From Blastomyces gilchristii SLH14081 (Eukaryota > Ascomycota > Eurotiomycetes > Onygenales > Ajellomycetaceae), in contig NW_003101681.1 of NCBI RefSeq assembly GCF_000003855.2, forward strand, positions 2,735,893 through 2,799,892: DNA of 64,000 nt. Direction: 5' to 3'. The notes under the pieces are model-generated. The model searched no databases. It was not told the DNA's origin and was given only the letters and a program-made list of their open reading frames with translations. A program made the position numbers and the translations under genes. This document shows positions 48,081 to 58,389 of the stretch, one piece after another; position 1 is the first letter of the stretch; each line of letters begins with the position of its first letter.

Positions 48081-49142
48081 CGGAAAAGATTGTTTAGCGG
48101 TTCTGCTGCGGTCCACAGCTGTGGTTCGGTTCCTACAATCACATAACTGTGCCCCTTTGATTTGCGATGCAGCTATTGTCTGCAGCCTGCAGTGAAGGTT
48201 TTGAAAAGGGGAGGCTAGTTTCACTGAGGAGATCAGTCAGAAAATCCAAAGATGCTTATTTATTAGTTTTGGCCCTCGGCGCTATCTCGAAGCTAAATAT
48301 CTCGAAGGGCCTGCCAATAATAGGCGTCTTTCTGATGCGAAGGCGTCTGTCTGTCAGCTTCGAGAAATTCAACGGCCCCAACGCCAGGACGTGCTCCTAA
48401 CAATGTCAGAAATCGAATTGACCAGTACAAGAATCCCTCATTAGAATCGCAAGAGATAGAGCAGGGTTCAGGTTAGCTGCTGACCGTGTCTAAGCTCAAT
48501 CTCTTTGCTGTTATCAGACAATAACGCTGAGACATCATCTCAAGAAACCATCAAGCAGACCTTATAGTTAGTCATTGACTGCAATAGACTTTTGGCAGCA
48601 TACTTTTAAAGTTAGAATCTATTCTCGTGGTTCTTGTCTACGAAAGTTAAAGACGATTATGACACTTAGTGGCGGAGAAAGCAAAATTATATGTATATTC
48701 CCAACGAAATGTCCCATCATAACCTCCGTTTCTTCTTACCTGGCTCAGCCCACTTCAAAACAATGCCATAACTGTCATAACTGTTTTTATGAAAAGTTGA
48801 CAAAGTACTGTTGTCAAACAAGCTGAAGAATCAATATAATTTGCCTAGGTATGTACATCTGTATATATATCCAGTACGGAGTACTCCGTACACAGCAGAG
48901 AGACAAAAAAATAATTCGTATATTAAATTCTTGGCGCCGAGTATTCTGGAATTAGCACTGGTCATGTGACTCCTGGGGCTCTTTAGCGCCAGTCTGACAT
49001 CACCGGATCGACATTCGACATCATTATTCCATTCTCGATGTTTTAATTCAGCGTCCATCGCACATCGAATCACACCATTTCCTTTTATCCCTCGAAACAT
49101 ACACCCTGTAATCTACCTCCTGCTTTGACGAACAACCCTACC
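48081..49142. promoter_or_regulatory. Divergent intergenic stretch, GT90 and BAX-inhibitor genes
   Basis: About 1.06 kb separates the two start codons. It contains the perfect 18-bp palindrome GTACGGAGTACTCCGTAC (48874-48891), made of two overlapping TACGGAGTA-class words, about 250 bp upstream of the BAX-inhibitor start. No coding frame with a motif is present. Confidence 0.5.
48874..48891. repeat. Perfect 18-bp palindrome
   Basis: GTACGGAGTACTCCGTAC equals its own reverse complement and combines the two orientations of the window's recurrent 9-bp word. Confidence 0.9.
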
Positions 49143-50188
49143 ATGGCAGCAAACACAAGGTATTCTCCTGCACCGCAGCGGGACTCGCTGGATGAGCGCC
49201 AATATACCCAAGCCCCCCCATCATACCAGGCTACATCCGATCCAACGTCTGGGCTGCTCGACGGGGCTCGCTCTGAAGATGATAACGTCCCGGACGATTT
49301 CAAGGTATGTGAACTCCACGTGAATTCTGAAGAAACGCCTTATACACTATCCCGTTCAGATCATTGCTTGCTGACCCGATGCTGGTATCCGCAGTTTGGC
49401 GGCTCTGTTGCGGAAGCTACGCTTCCTATCCGGATGCAGTTCATCCGCAAGGTCTACTTTATCTTGTAAGCTTCGACAATTCTACTACATCCCCGATCTA
49501 ATTTGCAATTCATGTCCTGCATATACCCCATGCAGATACATCCATTGCCATCAGTATCTCATGAGAAGATAACTCAAACTCAACCCTCCACAGAACCGTC
49601 CAGCTCCTTTGCACGACAATTCTCAGCTCCGTCTCCTTCTTCAGCGACAGTTACCGCACCTGGATCCAGTCACATTCCTGGCTAATGCTCGTCTCAGTCG
49701 TCAGCGCCCTGGTCTTCATGGGCCTCACCTACTGGAAGCGCAAAAGCTACCCAACCAACCTCATCTTCCTCAGCGGCTTCACCCTCCTTGAAGCCTACGC
49801 CATCAGCGTGGTGACCTCCTTCTACGATGCCCGCATCGTCATCCAGGCCCTCATCCTGACACTGGGCATCTTCGTCGCCCTGACACTCTTCGCCTGCCAG
49901 ACCAAGTATGACTTCACAAGCTGGATACCATACCTCTTCGGCGGGCTCTGGTTCCTGATCCTGTTCGGCTTCATGGCCGCCTTCATGGGCCCGAGCAAAA
50001 AAGTTGAGTTGGTGTATGGTGGGCTGGCAGCGTTGATTTTCAGCGCCTATATCCTGGTGGATACCCAGCTAATTATGCGCCACTACCATGTTGAGGAGGA
50101 GATTGCTGCTGCCATCTCCCTCTATCTTGACATCATCAACTTGTTCCTCGCCATCCTGCGGATCCTGAATAGCCAGAGCAATGACTGA
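49143..50188 (+). CDS. BXI1: BAX inhibitor-1 / LFG family membrane protein
   Basis: Three exons join in phase: 49143-49304, 49395-49465 and 49594-50188, giving 275 aa. A soluble Pro/Ser-rich N-terminus of about 54 residues is followed by ATLPIRMQFIRKVYFILTVQLL. Seven hydrophobic segments follow, with TYWKRKSYPTNLIFL, FTLLEAYAISVV, TKYDFTSW and the family end LVDTQLIMRHYHVEEEIAAAISLYLDIINLFLAILRIL. The last block, including the conserved Asp in YLDIINLF, is typical of the BI-1/TMBIM (LFG) proteins. These are ER, Golgi or vacuole membrane calcium-leak proteins; yeast Bxi1/Ybh3 links to stress and cell death. The family call is firm, the role in this fungus is inferred. Confidence 0.94.
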
Positions 50189-51061
50189 ACTCAGATGCTC
50201 TTGTAGGATCTGCGAAGGCGAATTGTTTCATGGGGTGAAACGAATGGCATCTAAGTGTTTTCACCTCACTATTCGGGATCGGAACGGGAAGTTATAATGA
50301 ACCTGACTAAGTTGGCTAAGTCTCTGCTGAGCGAGGTACTGTGTACGATTTTCATTTTCATTCTTATTTTTTTCCTTTTTCTATGGTTGTGCCTTATATT
50401 CTTCCGTCCCTCCTTCCCCTTAGCTCTACCGTTGTTATTCAAGTCATCTTAATCTTGTGGAAGAAAACTATCTCCATTTCCGTCTTTACGCGTTTTGTTC
50501 TATCATAACTCTCGCTTTTCCTCTTTCTCCCTCCCCCCGCCCTTCCTTTTTTTTTTTTCTTTTTTGAATCTCCACATAAATTTTGTATACTGTTAAGCAC
50601 GGTTTTTTTGTTGGTTCTAATAGCTCCAATTTCCTTTGTGTGTATTTAAAACATATCTATTACTCAATACAAACTGCAGTAGTCCTCAGCAACTGTTTCC
50701 CCGTGGAAATATATGAACAGAAATCATTGCGTAAGTTTTACATACAAATGCCCGATGCCCGCGCGCGGAGCGAGAGGAGAGAGCTGAATCCCCTTCCGTA
50801 TTCATTAATTAAGTAAGTGGAAACGAAAGGGATTGGAGATTTATTCTAACATAATTAGAAATCCTATTCGAGTAAGTAGACGTAGACGTATGTATGTACA
50901 TGTACATGTACATGTATACAATAGGTAGGACCAAACCCCAGATAATGAAATGAACGAGAAGTACTCAGAACGGAGCCTTCGTTTTCGTTTCGATTTTTGG
51001 TTTATTCTTTCGCTAGTAACACTGGTAGTAATATTTGCAGAACGAGAAGAGTACAACGTGG

Positions 51062-51101
<40 letters not shown>

Positions 51102-51878
51102 ACGAAGCAGCAAAAGAAATTAGAAAACTCAATACGCAAAGGGGGTACTTGGAGTAGGTAGCAGATACACATTATCGCAAACGGAAACGGAAAGGGGGGA
51201 AATGGGTCTATAGGATTTGATAGGGTTTGACGGTGATGCTAGATGACACAAAACAAAAACAAAAGAACAATATCAGAGGTAAAAGTAATGACGAGAAAAT
51301 AAAATAAAACAGGAAGCAAATGGGTTGGTATTGCGTGTTTAGATCCATAGTGGCAAGGATATTATAGTACGAAACACAGAACGCCAACGTCCGAAACCCC
51401 AATATTAGCTGACGACTCCTCAAAATTAGAACGGACAAGGGATATGGTTGCACAACTAAAGTAATAATCTGATTATCCCAAAAGAAAAAGGAAAAAAAAA
51501 AGGAAATACAGGATGAAGAATTGTGGAGGAAGCTGGATGGGAGATCAAAACAGCCATTTATCCTATCCAGTGTTGCTAGATCGTCTCTATAGCCCCTGGA
51601 ATCGATTGGTTTAAGGTCCCAGTCAAGCGACTGGGAGAGAATTTGTGGCCTAGATTTGAAAAATAGACATTATGCAAAAGAAAAGTCGTTTTGCGCTGTG
51701 TCCACCTGTGTCCATGCTGCAGGAAAGAAATAGGGAGTAACACTAGAATGCAGGGATTAAAATGATATACTCAAGATCGTAGAGAAGGCGTGGTATTTTT
51801 CTACGTCTGAGTGTTTGTATAAGTATAGGATAGGAGTAAGTGGGCAATTCTGGGAGAGGGAGAGAGAGAATGCGGGTG
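50189..51878. other. Convergent 3' region, BAX-inhibitor and AVT genes
   Basis: No supported gene. It has T-rich blocks (50345-50390 and 50540-50570), a TGTACATGTACATGTACATG tract (about 50895-50914) and a 37-nt A-run (51062-51098). All frames are short and without motifs. Confidence 0.55.
51062..51098 (+). repeat. Poly-A run, 37 nt
   Basis: Uninterrupted A-run in gene-free DNA between two convergent genes. Confidence 0.9.
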
Positions 51879-53462
51879 TTATTGGTGTGAGGCGAGGAAG
51901 AAAGTGTTGGTAACGAGGCAAACAACCATGACAATAACCCCGTATATCGCAAGACCCAAACTCAGCTTGCGGAGGAGGATCTTTCGCCATTGCCGCGTGT
52001 TTCGTTTAAGGATCCCGCTGGCTGAGAGGATGCCGCTGGCGCTCAGAAGACCCTCGCCCTCCGCGCCATCATCTGACATATCATCCGTAGCCGCCTCGTC
52101 GTTCTCCTTCATTAATTGTTGATGTATGGCAGACTCGGGGGAGGAGATTTTGTAATAGAAGAGGCCGGGAAGGATGAAGCTAATGCTTGTGCTACCGGTA
52201 CTTCCTACGTACGCTAGCACGGCTTCGAGGGATGATACCGTCATGGCAACGATGTAGCTTAAAATAAGGATTACCGTGGTGATTATGGCAAACCGAGTAT
52301 CTCCCATGGTATCCTGAGGCTGGTTCGGTCGAGGGAGGAGAGGGTTGCGGTTGGGAGAAGAATTGGAGGGGTTGGATGAGGATTTGGGATTCCACCGCCA
52401 CTTTAGAACAGCGTCCATCGATGCTCTGCAAGGATGGACCTGGAGAGGGTAGGAAAACATGACAAGGACAACGATGGCTGCACGCGCTATCGTTGCAGAT
52501 AATGATGGCACATACATGCCTACAATATTGCCGCCAATGTTGTTTCCAAAGGAAAGGTATCCTGTAATTGCGATGAGAACATAAGTAGAGGCAGCACTGC
52601 CAATGCTGGATACAATAACACTTGTTGTTCGGAAATGAGTGCTGTTGGAAATTTCATTGAGGATTGAGAACATCTGAAATATGATACGTTAGCAGTGAGA
52701 CGCGAAAGAGATTCTAGTTCCAAATGGAGGTATACATTTTGATGGCAGGTGTATGCAAACACCATAACTGGGAATGCACTAAGGGCGGACACTGCGCTTT
52801 GCCATTTAAAATAATTAATCGGACCGCGCTCCGCCATGGTATCTCCCTTGATAAAGTGAGCAACGACCAGGACCAGCAGGTATCCGATAGAGGTTAGAGC
52901 AATGATGCTCGTATACTTCAAAGAGTCCAGTCGTCTCAGGAATGAAAGAGGAATAACAACCAACCTAGACGTATACTGGTTAGCAGAATAGCTCGGAGCG
53001 GAACGTAGGACGCAAAGGGGTATACAAACATAAATGCCGTAACCCAGAATTGGCGATCAAGCAAAAAGGCCATCCCAGCAGCATCTGCACCGAAGCCTTC
53101 GACAACCCCAGGCATGAGATCCCCGATGATAATCAGGTAACTTACGCCCACGCCGAAGCATTTTATGGCGATTGCGACATCGAAAATTACAGCAGCATTT
53201 GGATACGTGATCTGCGAGAGGGCGAAGAAGGATGCGGTTCCGTGGTCTAGATATTGGGCACATAACGACTGTAGATAGAGGCCAAAACCAGCTGTGAGCC
53301 CCGACCATATGATAATGAGGACTCCGAGGGTGATTCCCATCCGCGCGAGGGCACTAGGCATTGCCAAAGCACCGGCACCAACAACTTCTGTGGCATTAAC
53401 ATCCAACTCCTCTAGGAACATTTGTGGTCTGGCCGGGTTGCAAAAAGAAAAAAAGAAAAAAG

Positions 53463-53493
<31 letters not shown>

Positions 53494-53757
53494 ACTTGTG
53501 TTCAACAGGTTGATAACACTGCTTAGCCAGGTAGCCTGTCCACCTAACCCAGACTCTCTTTTGCCCGCATGGTGTCGTCTGCCCCTATTACAAGTTAACA
53601 ATCCGTACTGTCTGTTGACATATACAACATTTCTTCGAGAGGGTTGCGTGGGCACAATCATGATTCCGCCCACAGCTCAAAGGGAGTATCCGTACCGGCG
53701 AGACCAGCCGTGAGAACCTCCAATAGCAACTCTCTCCGCGGATGCTTCGGTATCCAT
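51879..53757 (-). CDS. AVT-type amino-acid transporter (AAAP family)
   Basis: Five minus-strand exons join in phase: 53757-53696, 53584-53496, 53387-53030, 52964-52736 and 52673-51879, giving 510 aa. The start MDTEASAERVAIGG leads to ATWLSSVINLLNT, then VVGAGALAMPSALARMG, the usual first helix of AAAP carriers. Later landmarks are LVVIPLSFLRRLDSLKYTS, FAYTCHQNMFSILNE and SIGSAASTYVLIAITGYLSFG. This is the pattern of yeast Avt5-Avt7, vacuolar exporters of amino acids. About 11 hydrophobic segments are visible. The loop at about 340-370 is Pro/Asn/Ser-rich and the loop near 440 is acidic. The acceptor after the second exon is the least certain join. The second intron includes a 28-nt T-run on the coding strand. 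Confidence 0.89.
53463..53490 (+). repeat. Poly-A run, 28 nt, inside an AVT intron
   Basis: A-run on the + strand, so poly-T on the coding strand of the AVT gene, just after the GTGAGT donor of intron 2. It is preceded by AAAAAGAAAA imperfect units. Confidence 0.9.
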
Positions 53758-54439
53758 CTTATTGATTAGAAGCGCACCGCCAACGGAAGTCCGTCACCGT
53801 TGTGGAATGCAATGGTGATATCACGACGATCGGTGGCACGTGTGGCGGTATCGAGGCATCGCGGGACAGTCAGTCACTAAAGAAAAAAGAGGGAGGGAAG
53901 GGTGGCTATACCAGGGCCAAGAACAGGGGGTAAACCGTTTCTAACTCTGTGGAAATAATACTCTAGGTGTCTTGTGGAGAAATAAAAAATAAAAATCAAA
54001 AAAGCTGGATGTGATTGATAAGAACAAGGTTGAAAGTCCGGTCTCGTTTGTCCGGGGAAGGTTTTCTCTCCATATCGGGCTTGGCGCACGGTCTCGGCTA
54101 GGCCGTTGCTTTTTGGCACAGCACAGTACGGAGTACATATATTATATATGCATCATCTACAATACATTAAGCGTACGGACTTTTAAAACCCTTTGATAGC
54201 TCCTACATAGAGCGGCAAGATGCATACTGGATTGAAATATTGACTGTTGCTTGCAGTTGGCATATTCTTTTTGTTTTGTAACGCTTCCCAGATATGCGCG
54301 CGGGAAACCAAATTCGTCGATTAATAAGGCTATGATGTAACTACGATCCCAATCCTATTCCTTGGAAACTAACACATCTAGCAGTGTCAGTCTCACAGCA
54401 TAAGTTAGGTTTGTTGCTATTGAAGGGAAAAGAAATATA
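53758..54439. other. Upstream stretch of the AVT gene
   Basis: Promoter side of the AVT gene, with one TACGGAGTA (54127-54135) and no motif-bearing coding frame. Confidence 0.5.
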
Positions 54440-55445
54440 TACATCAAATACGTGCTTTCCTCCAAGATCCGGACTGCACCCCGCCTCCTTCGAGTCGCTG
54501 AACGTCATCTCATTTGCCTCATCCCGTTCTGCGAGAGCAAGCATCGCCTCCGCAACCTCTTCCGGGGTAACCCACACGTCTTTCGTTTTCCTCAAGGAGT
54601 TTCATCTTCTCGGGATGCTCTGTCCTGTTTTTATGTACCCGGGGGCAACAACACTTACACGGATGCCAACTCCATCTGAGATTGCTAGGGATCTGACGAA
54701 GCCGCTGATCGCGTGCTTGGGTTGCGCAATATATTGGAGTCACAGGGGCTGGATCCTGACCTACGATACTGGAGATATGGACAATCGACTTGGGGGTTTT
54801 AGCGTTTGCGAAGTACGACATGACATGGCAAGCTAGGTCGTTCGGATAGGGTGGGTCAGGTTGATATCAAGAACACTATCCCTTGACCCGAGTTGTAAGT
54901 GGTTGCTCTCGGGCGACCCTGGTGGGTACTAGATGTTCGAGGATTGCTGAGGAGGCTATATGAGCACGTACTAAAGACAGGAAAAATGCAATAACGAGGC
55001 CGCAACATTGAAGTTTTCCACGTACTCGTTCATAAACGCCGGCCCCTGGGCAGACGATGCCAATTTCGCCGACCTCTTTCTCCGCAAATTCGAACATCCT
55101 CTCTAGCTGCGACCATTCATTCCGTGACATCTGTTTGCTGAAATACGGGAGGAAGCGGAGTATTGGTCTACAATCCCCCGTGCTTCGGGACGGAGAGCAA
55201 GATTTGCAAGGAGACAAACAGCCATTTTGCAGTAACAATTTGACAAAGCAAAGATTTATACGTTTGCATGTTCGCCATGATTCATTAATAAATTAGAATA
55301 TGTCGTGTCAGACTCTAAGCTGTTTGACTCTTACCAGAACCCGCACCAGTCACTCTCGAGATTGGTTTCACAGTGGCACCACCCGTCTCCGGATCTAAGA
55401 CGGGAAGCTATCCTCCTAAACTACAGATAGCGGCTTTTATTAGAT
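54440..55445 (-). pseudogene. Decayed short-chain dehydrogenase/reductase (SDR)
   Basis: Pieces of one SDR lie in order on the minus strand but in different frames. They are VTGAGSG (nucleotide-binding glycine motif, near 55345, followed by a GTAAGA donor), LLLQNGC (near 55240), ANLALRPEA (near 55205), EWSQLERMFEFAEKE and IVCPGAGVYE (about 55120-55030), PPGSPES (near 54915), DINLTHPIRTT (near 54855), SIVHISSI, TPIYCAT, KHAISGFVRSLAISDG, VSVVAPGYIKT and DVWVTPEEVAEAMLAL (about 54530-54590). Lesions include in-frame TAG at 54931-54929 and 54835-54833, a 4-bp tandem duplication at 55114-55121, a 5-bp tandem duplication at 54817-54826, and one extra C near 54719-54721 that throws the catalytic Tyr and Lys of YxxxK into different frames, plus indels near 54640-54610. 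The family resembles fungal 15-hydroxyprostaglandin-dehydrogenase-like SDRs. Function is lost. Confidence 0.88.
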
Positions 55446-56497
55446 GCCTACGTCCGTACGTACGGGCAGCCGTGAAACCTCGGACCCTCCACAACAATCT
55501 GCGATCCATTCATTCTCAAGAACCCGGTAACATGCATAATGGATTATTGCGAAGGAAAGGAGCATCGCGAGTAATAGCGAGTAATAACGGGCAGCAACAG
55601 ACCCACCCTACTTATAGTAAAGATTGTTGCTCTTGTATAAAATCTGTATTGAAAAATAAATAAATAAAAATCTGAATTTTGCGTAATAACATCTCTATTG
55701 TTCATCTCGTTATCTGAGTCTCCCTCATCTGGGGCTATTTGGATTATTTAGTTACTGTTATTTCAGCTAGTTCAAGTAAAAATGTTTGGTTCAAGTAATA
55801 AAGTTAGAGCCAGTTTTTATTTTTTTTGGTTCTTTACGTAGTATCTATGTTACGATATAAAAAAATAAACAAGACTATTCTTCTTATCTTATTAGATTCG
55901 AACTAAACAACAGGCAAACCATAGGTCAGCATACCCAAATCTAACAGGTAGTTTTAAACTTGAGTTATATCTATTTACTTTATATTGCCTCCTACGTTTT
56001 CTAATAAGCAATGTGATTATTTAAGACTTAAAAATACACTGCTTTCAGCACTACGTTTTTCAGTATGTGTGTTTTTGCCTTATTTATTTAGTGGTTGATT
56101 TTTCTGAATACCTACGCTGTTAATAATAAAACAAAATATCATAAAATATACCAGATTCCAGGCCTACATGTGGGGTGGATCACGTGTCTCCGCCACCGCC
56201 CCATCCTCTCCAAGGTTCCGCTGAGCCGACGATTGAAACCAAGATTTATCATGAATTACGATGGTTCACGGGAATCTATATATTATGCCACGGATCGCAG
56301 TTATCGATCGTGGTGCGTGGAGTGAAGTGGGGGATTGTTCTTTACAGCCAGGCATCAACTTGATACTCCAGCATTTCTCGGGTTTCGGCCAAAATATCTA
56401 TCTAGAGATATTTCCTATCATCATTGCGGATAAGTGATTTCATTTTGCCTACTACGAATTTATTATCTAAACCCCAAATTTACCGTCTCTCACGAGC
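55446..56497. other. AT-rich stretch left of the DUF1479 gene
   Basis: Very AT-rich between about 55640 and 56150, with many TTTATT/AATAAA strings and no coding frame. This could be a decayed, mutated repeat. The last 300 bp are the promoter of the DUF1479 gene. Confidence 0.5.
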
Positions 56498-58046
56498 ATG
56501 GCTCTCCTGAAAGTTATACCCCGAACGGGCATTCGAACTGCTATTCGATCTTCTATCCGAACTACAACTCGTGCTTCTTCCACCTCATCTCAGCCCACCA
56601 AGGCCGAGGGGGACATATCGTCCGTTTTCCCGAGCTTGAGGTCGGATTATAAGCCAGAGCCCCTCCCAAGGCGGTTTGAAGACCTGAAATTAAGCCTCTT
56701 CCAGCCGAATGGAGCTGCGTTGACGAAGAGCTGGTTTAGATTACTAGCCAGCCTGGAGCATGAAGTGGAAGAGATTCGGAAAGCTGGCAGCGACGTACGT
56801 ATGACGCTTATTAATGCGTGAGAAATGAACTCTCGGGCAATTAGACGACCAGACGATTGACCACGCTTTGCGACCGCAGGTTATACCATCAATCGATTAC
56901 TCAGAAGTTCTATCAGGCGAGGTTGGCCCTGGTAAGCTGGACGAGATTCGTCGGCGTGGATGCGTAGTAGTCAGAGGAGTTTTGCCGAAATCAACGGCCC
57001 TTGACCTAAAACAAGAGGCAAGGGAATATATCTCTGCCAATCGAAGTACGGTGAAAGCATTTCCCCCTGACTCTCCCGCCGTTTATGAGCTTTACTGGTC
57101 ACCTTCACAAGTCACAGCTAGAGCGCATCCCAATGTCCTTCAAACCCAACGCTTTCTACAAGGAATTTGGCATTCCTCGGATCCTCAGACCCAGCTCTCC
57201 AGAACCTACCCTCTTTCTTACGCTGATCGATTTCGCATCCGAGACCCAGGCGATGCCAAGTTTGCTCTAGGCCCACACGCCGATGGAGGATCTCTCGAAA
57301 GGTGGGAGGATCCTGAATACTCTAAGGTTTATCGGAAGATACTGGATGGTTCGTGGGAGGAGTACGACCCCTTTGATGCACGGCATCGCATTCACGCGAA
57401 AATGAATCTGTACAACGGAGCTGGTGCCTGTTCCATGTTACGATTTTTCCAAGGATGGCTATCAATGTCCGACACGGGACCAGGAGAGGGGACGTTGCAT
57501 ATATGCCCAATGTTAAAACATAGTACCGCCTACACGATTCTCCGCCCATTCTTTAATGTCCAGACATCGGATCCTCTGCTAGATGCTTCATTCCCAGGCT
57601 CAGTTCCTGGAGCTTGTCAGGAGTACTCGGATCACACTCACCCGCATCTGGAACTTTCCACTACCATGGTATCCGTTCCTCCAGTTGAGCCGGGTGATTA
57701 TGTTGCGTGGCACTGCGATTCTCTTCATTCCGTTGACAAGGAACATCGAGGTAAAGGTGATTCGAGCGTGTTGTACATTCCTGCAACCCCGCTGTGCGAG
57801 ATGAACGCAAGGTACCTCGAGAAGCAGCGCCAAGCTGCTTTGGTATATTCTCCACCGTGGGACTTTCCGAACGCTGGGGGACCAGGTGAGTTTGGCTTTG
57901 CTGGGACGGTGGATTGGACAAAGTTAAGCCATGATGGGTTACAGGCTATGGGAATGGGAGCTGCGCCATGGCAGGTTCAGGAGGGCATGTCTCAAGGTGA
58001 GAAGGAAGCTATTGAGATGGGGAACAAGATTCTCTTTGCTGCATAA
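56498..58046 (+). CDS. DUF1479 putative Fe(II)-dependent oxygenase
   Basis: Two exons, 56498-56794 and 56880-58046, join in phase to 487 aa. The start MALLKVIPRTGIRTAIRSSIRTTTRASS is basic and Ser/Arg-rich and acid-free, so it could be a mitochondrial targeting peptide. The body begins FEDLKLSLF and VIPSIDYSEV, and goes through GCVVVRGVLP, YELYWSPSQVTARAHPN, LGPHADGGSLERWEDP, WLSMSDTGPGEGTLHICPML and PGDYVAWHCDSLHSVD. This is the DUF1479 family, related to phytanoyl-CoA dioxygenase-like double-stranded beta-helix enzymes. HAD (about residue 233) and the distal WHCD/H region are likely iron ligands. Substrate unknown; mitochondrial location is inference. Confidence 0.9.
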
Positions 58047-58389
58047 TCGGCTCAAGTAAATTTGCATCGTGATCTGTTTTTGCGCTTATCCACTGTTGAA
58101 TAATACTCGAAGTCATTATGTACTAGATAAGGAAGAAAACGAATTTAAATATAATTGCGAAATGTAATTCATCTTGAACACTTGTAACAAAATTTTCGAT
58201 TCGTCGAGAAACCATGCGAGATTCTTGTTCTGATGGATATATATTTTGCCTGACCACGCCAAGGAGCTTTGCATCATCGCTCTTCGGCCTTCTTTAAGCT
58301 GCTGACACCTCAGCCTCCAGAACACCACATATCACCCTCCCTCACCATCCTCACCCTCTCCCAATGATAGCTGCAAAGCAGACGAAATA
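58047..58389. promoter_or_regulatory. Short spacer between DUF1479 and EMC1 genes
   Basis: Contains the 3' end of the first gene and the promoter of the second, with a CT/CACC-rich block at 58305-58370. No frame with a motif. Confidence 0.5.
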
